A DNA stretch of 38,063 bases from JAJPHT01 sp035526585. GTDB lineage: Archaea > Thermoplasmatota > SW-10-69-26 > JACQPN01 > JAJPHT01. A program made the translations under genes and the position numbers. Shown here piece by piece: positions 36,014 to 38,063 of the stretch (positions are counted from its first letter, which is position 1; each line of letters starts with the position of its first letter). The notes under the pieces are model-generated. The model did no database searches, was not told where the DNA came from, and worked only from the letters and a program-made list of their open reading frames with translations. The stretch lies in NCBI GenBank assembly GCA_035526585.1, contig DATLCC010000031.1:1-38063 (forward strand). The letters run 5' to 3'.

Positions 36014-36053
36014 CCGGGCAAAGCTTCACGAGCAGCGTCCCGTCTGGTCCCAG

Positions 36054-37343
36054 GTGGACCTCGCGGCCCTCGCGCGCTACCCCTTCCTCCCCGAGGCGGC
36101 GGAGCACGTCGCGAAGGAAGGGCCGGCGCTCGAAGACCTCCTCACGGACAAGGTGTACGCGCGCGCCCGCGCCGCCGGCCGCGAGCGCCTGCGCCTCGCG
36201 TTGGAGGACGCCGCGCTCCCCGCGCCGCCGCTCACGCGCGACTCCCCGCCGCGCGAGCTGCTCGAAGACCTGCTCTCGTACGTCTACGCGCGCATCCTCG
36301 TGAGCGCGGTCGGCGATGCCTACGTCGTGCGTCGCCATGCGCTTGCCGAGGCGGTGCGCGTGCGCGACTACCTGATGAAGGAGGAGCGGCCCGAGAACCT
36401 GGCCGCGGCGGCGCGCACGGTGGACCTCGCGTTCGAGGCGCAGGAGGGCGACTACGTTGCGCACTTCACGGACTTCCTCAAGCACAGCGTGCACCTGAAG
36501 GACGCCGAGTGGAAGCTCGTCTCGCAGCGCCTCTCGCACGGGAACGTGATCATGAGCGCGCATGTTGCCTCGCGCCTCGTGCAGGAGGCGCTGCGGCGCC
36601 GCATCGAGACCGAGCTGCCCAAGCGGCTCTCCGACGAGGTCGCGCTCGCGGTGGAGCCGGATGCCGCTCCGATCCGCGAGGCGGCGCGCATCCGCAAGGA
36701 GGCATACAGCGTCGAAGGGTTCGGCAAGGTCGACCTCACGTGCATCCCGCCCTGCATGCGCAACATCCTCGGCTCTCTCCAGCGCGGGGAGAACGCGGCG
36801 CACAATGCGCGCTTCGCGATCGTGACCTTCCTGCACAAGATCGGGATGACATCTGAAGAGATCATGAAGCTCTTCAGCCAAGCTCCTGACTTCCGCGAGG
36901 ACCTGACGCGCTATCAGGTGGAGCACATCACGGGCGTCACGAGCGGCACGTCCTACAGCGTGCCAGGCTGCGACAACCTGCAGACGTTCAACCTGTGCTA
37001 CATGGACGATCTCTGCCGCACGAAGACGCGCGCCGGCGTCGCCCGCGTGCGCTATCCGGGCGACTACTACCGTTACATGCTGGAGGCGAAGACGGAGGTC
37101 GACCTCATCGCGGCGCGCCTCCCGCTTGCGAACCCGGAGGCGCTCGCGTTCGCCGGCGCGATGCACTACCCGACGCTGCTGCGCATCCGCGAGGCGGCCG
37201 CGCGCATCGAGTCCGTGGACGCGACGAAGGCGCTCGCGTTCGCCGCGGGGAAGCTGGAGCTGCGCGAAGGGAAGATCGTCGTGCCGGAGAAGGATCCGGC
37301 GGCGATCCTCATCTTCCTGCAGAGCGCGCACGTGCGCGCCTGA
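36054..37343 (+). CDS. priL: DNA primase large subunit PriL
   Basis: 429 residues. PriL regulates and anchors the catalytic PriS subunit in making replication primers. The C-terminal iron-sulfur domain has Cys230/Cys234 (CIPPCMRNIL), Cys306 (PGCDNLQ), Cys315 (FNLC) and Cys321 (DDLC), enough for the four cluster ligands. LQRGENAAHNARFAIVTFLHKIGMTSEEIMKLFSQAPDF and the YQVEHI motif are typical. The start is uncertain: the frame is open to 35961, overlapping the previous gene; I prefer GTG at 36054 (MDLAALARYPFLPEAAEHV). PriS is not in the window. Confidence 0.93.
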   Translation: MDLAALARYPFLPEAAEHVAKEGPALEDLLTDKVYARARAAGRERLRLALEDAALPAPPLTRDSPPRELLEDLLSYVYARILVSAVGDAYVVRRHALAEAVRVRDYLMKEERPENLAAAARTVDLAFEAQEGDYVAHFTDFLKHSVHLKDAEWKLVSQRLSHGNVIMSAHVASRLVQEALRRRIETELPKRLSDEVALAVEPDAAPIREAARIRKEAYSVEGFGKVDLTCIPPCMRNILGSLQRGENAAHNARFAIVTFLHKIGMTSEEIMKLFSQAPDFREDLTRYQVEHITGVTSGTSYSVPGCDNLQTFNLCYMDDLCRTKTRAGVARVRYPGDYYRYMLEAKTEVDLIAARLPLANPEALAFAGAMHYPTLLRIREAAARIESVDATKALAFAAGKLELREGKIVVPEKDPAAILIFLQSAHVRA

Positions 37344-37349
37344 ACGACG

Positions 37350-37406
37350 ATGCTTCTCTGTGTCGGCCGTACGGGCTGTCACCTCTGCGAAGCGGAGTTG
37401 AGGGGC
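37350..37406 (+). pseudogene. Possible glutaredoxin-like (DUF836) gene remnant
   Basis: An ATG just after priL starts MLLCVGRTGCHLCEAELRG, which resembles the first 19 residues of glutaredoxin-like DUF836 proteins (LxLYGRxGCHLCDEAL) including the CxxC. The frame then loses any similarity (GNAVRAADGRTTRGMPGW). There is no room for the other 60 residues before the convergent gene at 37414. A truncated remnant is the simplest reading; a chance match of one motif cannot be excluded. Confidence 0.35.
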
Positions 37407-37413
37407 AACGCAG

Positions 37414-37740
37414 TCAGAGCGGCCGACGGCCGAACCACTCGCGGAATGCCTGGGTGGCGAAGAGATGCTCCAGGAGGGGGCTGAGAATGACGCTCGTGTC
37501 GAGCGGGTGGCGTTTCCCCAGCCTCTGCGCGACCCGCGGATCCCCTCGGAGGATGGCGATCGTGATCCACGAGCTCAGGAGTGTGACAGCGACGAGGAAG
37601 GCGAACATCGGCCAGACGAAGAGGCGCGGGATCGCGGGGTCCTTCGTCATGCGCCAACCGACATGCGTGACCGCGCCAAGCGCGGCCGTGAACGCGGCGA
37701 AGACGGCGGCGAGCGCCACGACGCTAGGCGGCGGACGCAC
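37414..37740 (-). CDS. Small membrane protein
   Basis: 108 residues with two clear membrane helices: VVALAAVFAAFTAALGAVTHVGW and LFVWPMFAFLVAVTLLSSWITIAIL, then a soluble basic tail (RGDPRVAQRLGKRHPLDTSVILSPLLEHLFATQAFREWFGRR). The start is GTG at 37740; a second GTG seven codons in is possible. The protein is not recognised. It is on the same strand as the propeller protein upstream, with 54 bases between. Confidence 0.55.
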   Translation of the reverse strand: MRPPPSVVALAAVFAAFTAALGAVTHVGWRMTKDPAIPRLFVWPMFAFLVAVTLLSSWITIAILRGDPRVAQRLGKRHPLDTSVILSPLLEHLFATQAFREWFGRRPL

Positions 37741-37794
37741 GGCTTCGCGGTGGTCGCGGGGCTGCGGAAGCGCTGTGGTACGGCCGGCGAAGGC

Positions 37795-38063
37795 TCAGGT
37801 CCACGTCGGCTTCAACGCATACACGCCCGTCGGCAGGTCGGCGACGTAGACCGCGCCCTCGACCGTCTCCACGTCGAAGACCATCGGCGCGTCGTCGAGG
37901 TGGAAGACGCCACACATGCTGTCGGAGACCGCGTGCGTCTCAGTGGGCTGGGGCTTCCACCCGTTCGTCTCGCCAGGCACGAAGAGGCCCTGGACCTTCG
38001 GCGCGCTGGGCGTCGAGAGGTCGAGCGACCACGCGCCGCCGTGGTAGTACGCGAGGATCAGGT
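37795..38063 (-). CDS. C-terminal end of an LVIVD-repeat-like propeller protein (partial)
   Basis: The frame runs off the window edge, so only the last 88 residues are seen: ILAYYHGGAWSLDLSTPSAPKVQGLFVPGE..., then a closing MVFDVETVEGAVYVADLPTGVYALKPTWT. The pattern AYYHGGAWSLDLSTPSAP and VYVADLPTGVYALKP fits LVIVD-type repeats that form beta-propellers in secreted archaeal and bacterial proteins. An ATG or GTG inside this stretch is not the true start. The function is unknown; the 5' end, and any signal peptide, are outside the window. Confidence 0.6.
   Translation of the reverse strand, partial: LILAYYHGGAWSLDLSTPSAPKVQGLFVPGETNGWKPQPTETHAVSDSMCGVFHLDDAPMVFDVETVEGAVYVADLPTGVYALKPTWT

Overview
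The window is a high-GC, gene-dense piece of an archaeal chromosome. Archaeal marker genes occur throughout: the tRNA-splicing endonuclease, PurS/PurL/PurQ as separate subunits, the stand-alone ATPase subunit of GMP synthase, archaeal/eukaryotic-type TyrRS, transcription factor S, PCNA, the large primase subunit PriL, bifunctional PGI/PMI, and the archaeal conserved families DUF99, DUF531 and COG2061. Many genes have a TTTA/CTTTAT-like box about 26-28 bases upstream of the start codon, which suggests mostly leaderless mRNAs. A high-GC Thermoplasmatota lineage is my best guess, but that is inference. One gene, rsgA, is of a typically bacterial family and was probably acquired. No rRNA, tRNA or CRISPR array was seen.

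Layout. 1-0.4 kb: mscL. 0.7-5.9 kb: a tight minus-strand operon purS-purL-purQ-TMEM175-like channel-endA. 6.1-7.3 kb: a stand-alone receiver protein facing a stand-alone HPt protein, then a small secreted cysteine protein. 7.5-9.1 kb: GMP synthase subunit B and divergent ogt. 9.3-12.7 kb: a membrane glycosyltransferase-like protein, a short HEPN-like ORF and a wHTH-nucleotidyltransferase in an overlapping chain, divergent from a sulfite-oxidase-like molybdoenzyme across a symmetric operator-like site. 12.8-17.8 kb: an unknown membrane protein, an unknown protein, a methyltransferase/class V aminotransferase pair, an XRE-CBS regulator with a palindromic operator, and a small wHTH protein. 18-20.5 kb: tyrS followed by a three-copy repeat that re-encodes the tyrS C-terminus, then a double-wHTH protein and a second stand-alone receiver. 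20.5-25.4 kb: DUF99, PGI/PMI, a DUF531-Nudix-DUF309 operon and a lipoprotein with cupredoxin-like domains. 25.6-27.8 kb: a membrane protein, TFS, a hypothetical and PCNA. 27.9-31.7 kb: rsgA, a proline/threonine-rich membrane protein and a secreted S15-type hydrolase. 31.7-35.7 kb: the threonine pathway (thrB, thrC, COG2061 ACT regulator, hom). 35.7-38 kb: a membrane protein, priL, a glutaredoxin-like remnant, a small membrane protein and the end of an LVIVD-type propeller protein.

The two most unusual things are non-coding or semi-coding. First, the last eight codons plus stop of tyrS (VDSWQVTR-stop) occur three times at about 165-170 bp spacing, with every sense-codon difference synonymous. 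Second, at least ten intergenic spaces carry long imperfect hairpins, most of them built by iterating a short word (6-10 bases) in both orientations. The word usually differs from site to site, except for three clearly related CCACGGAGG copies.
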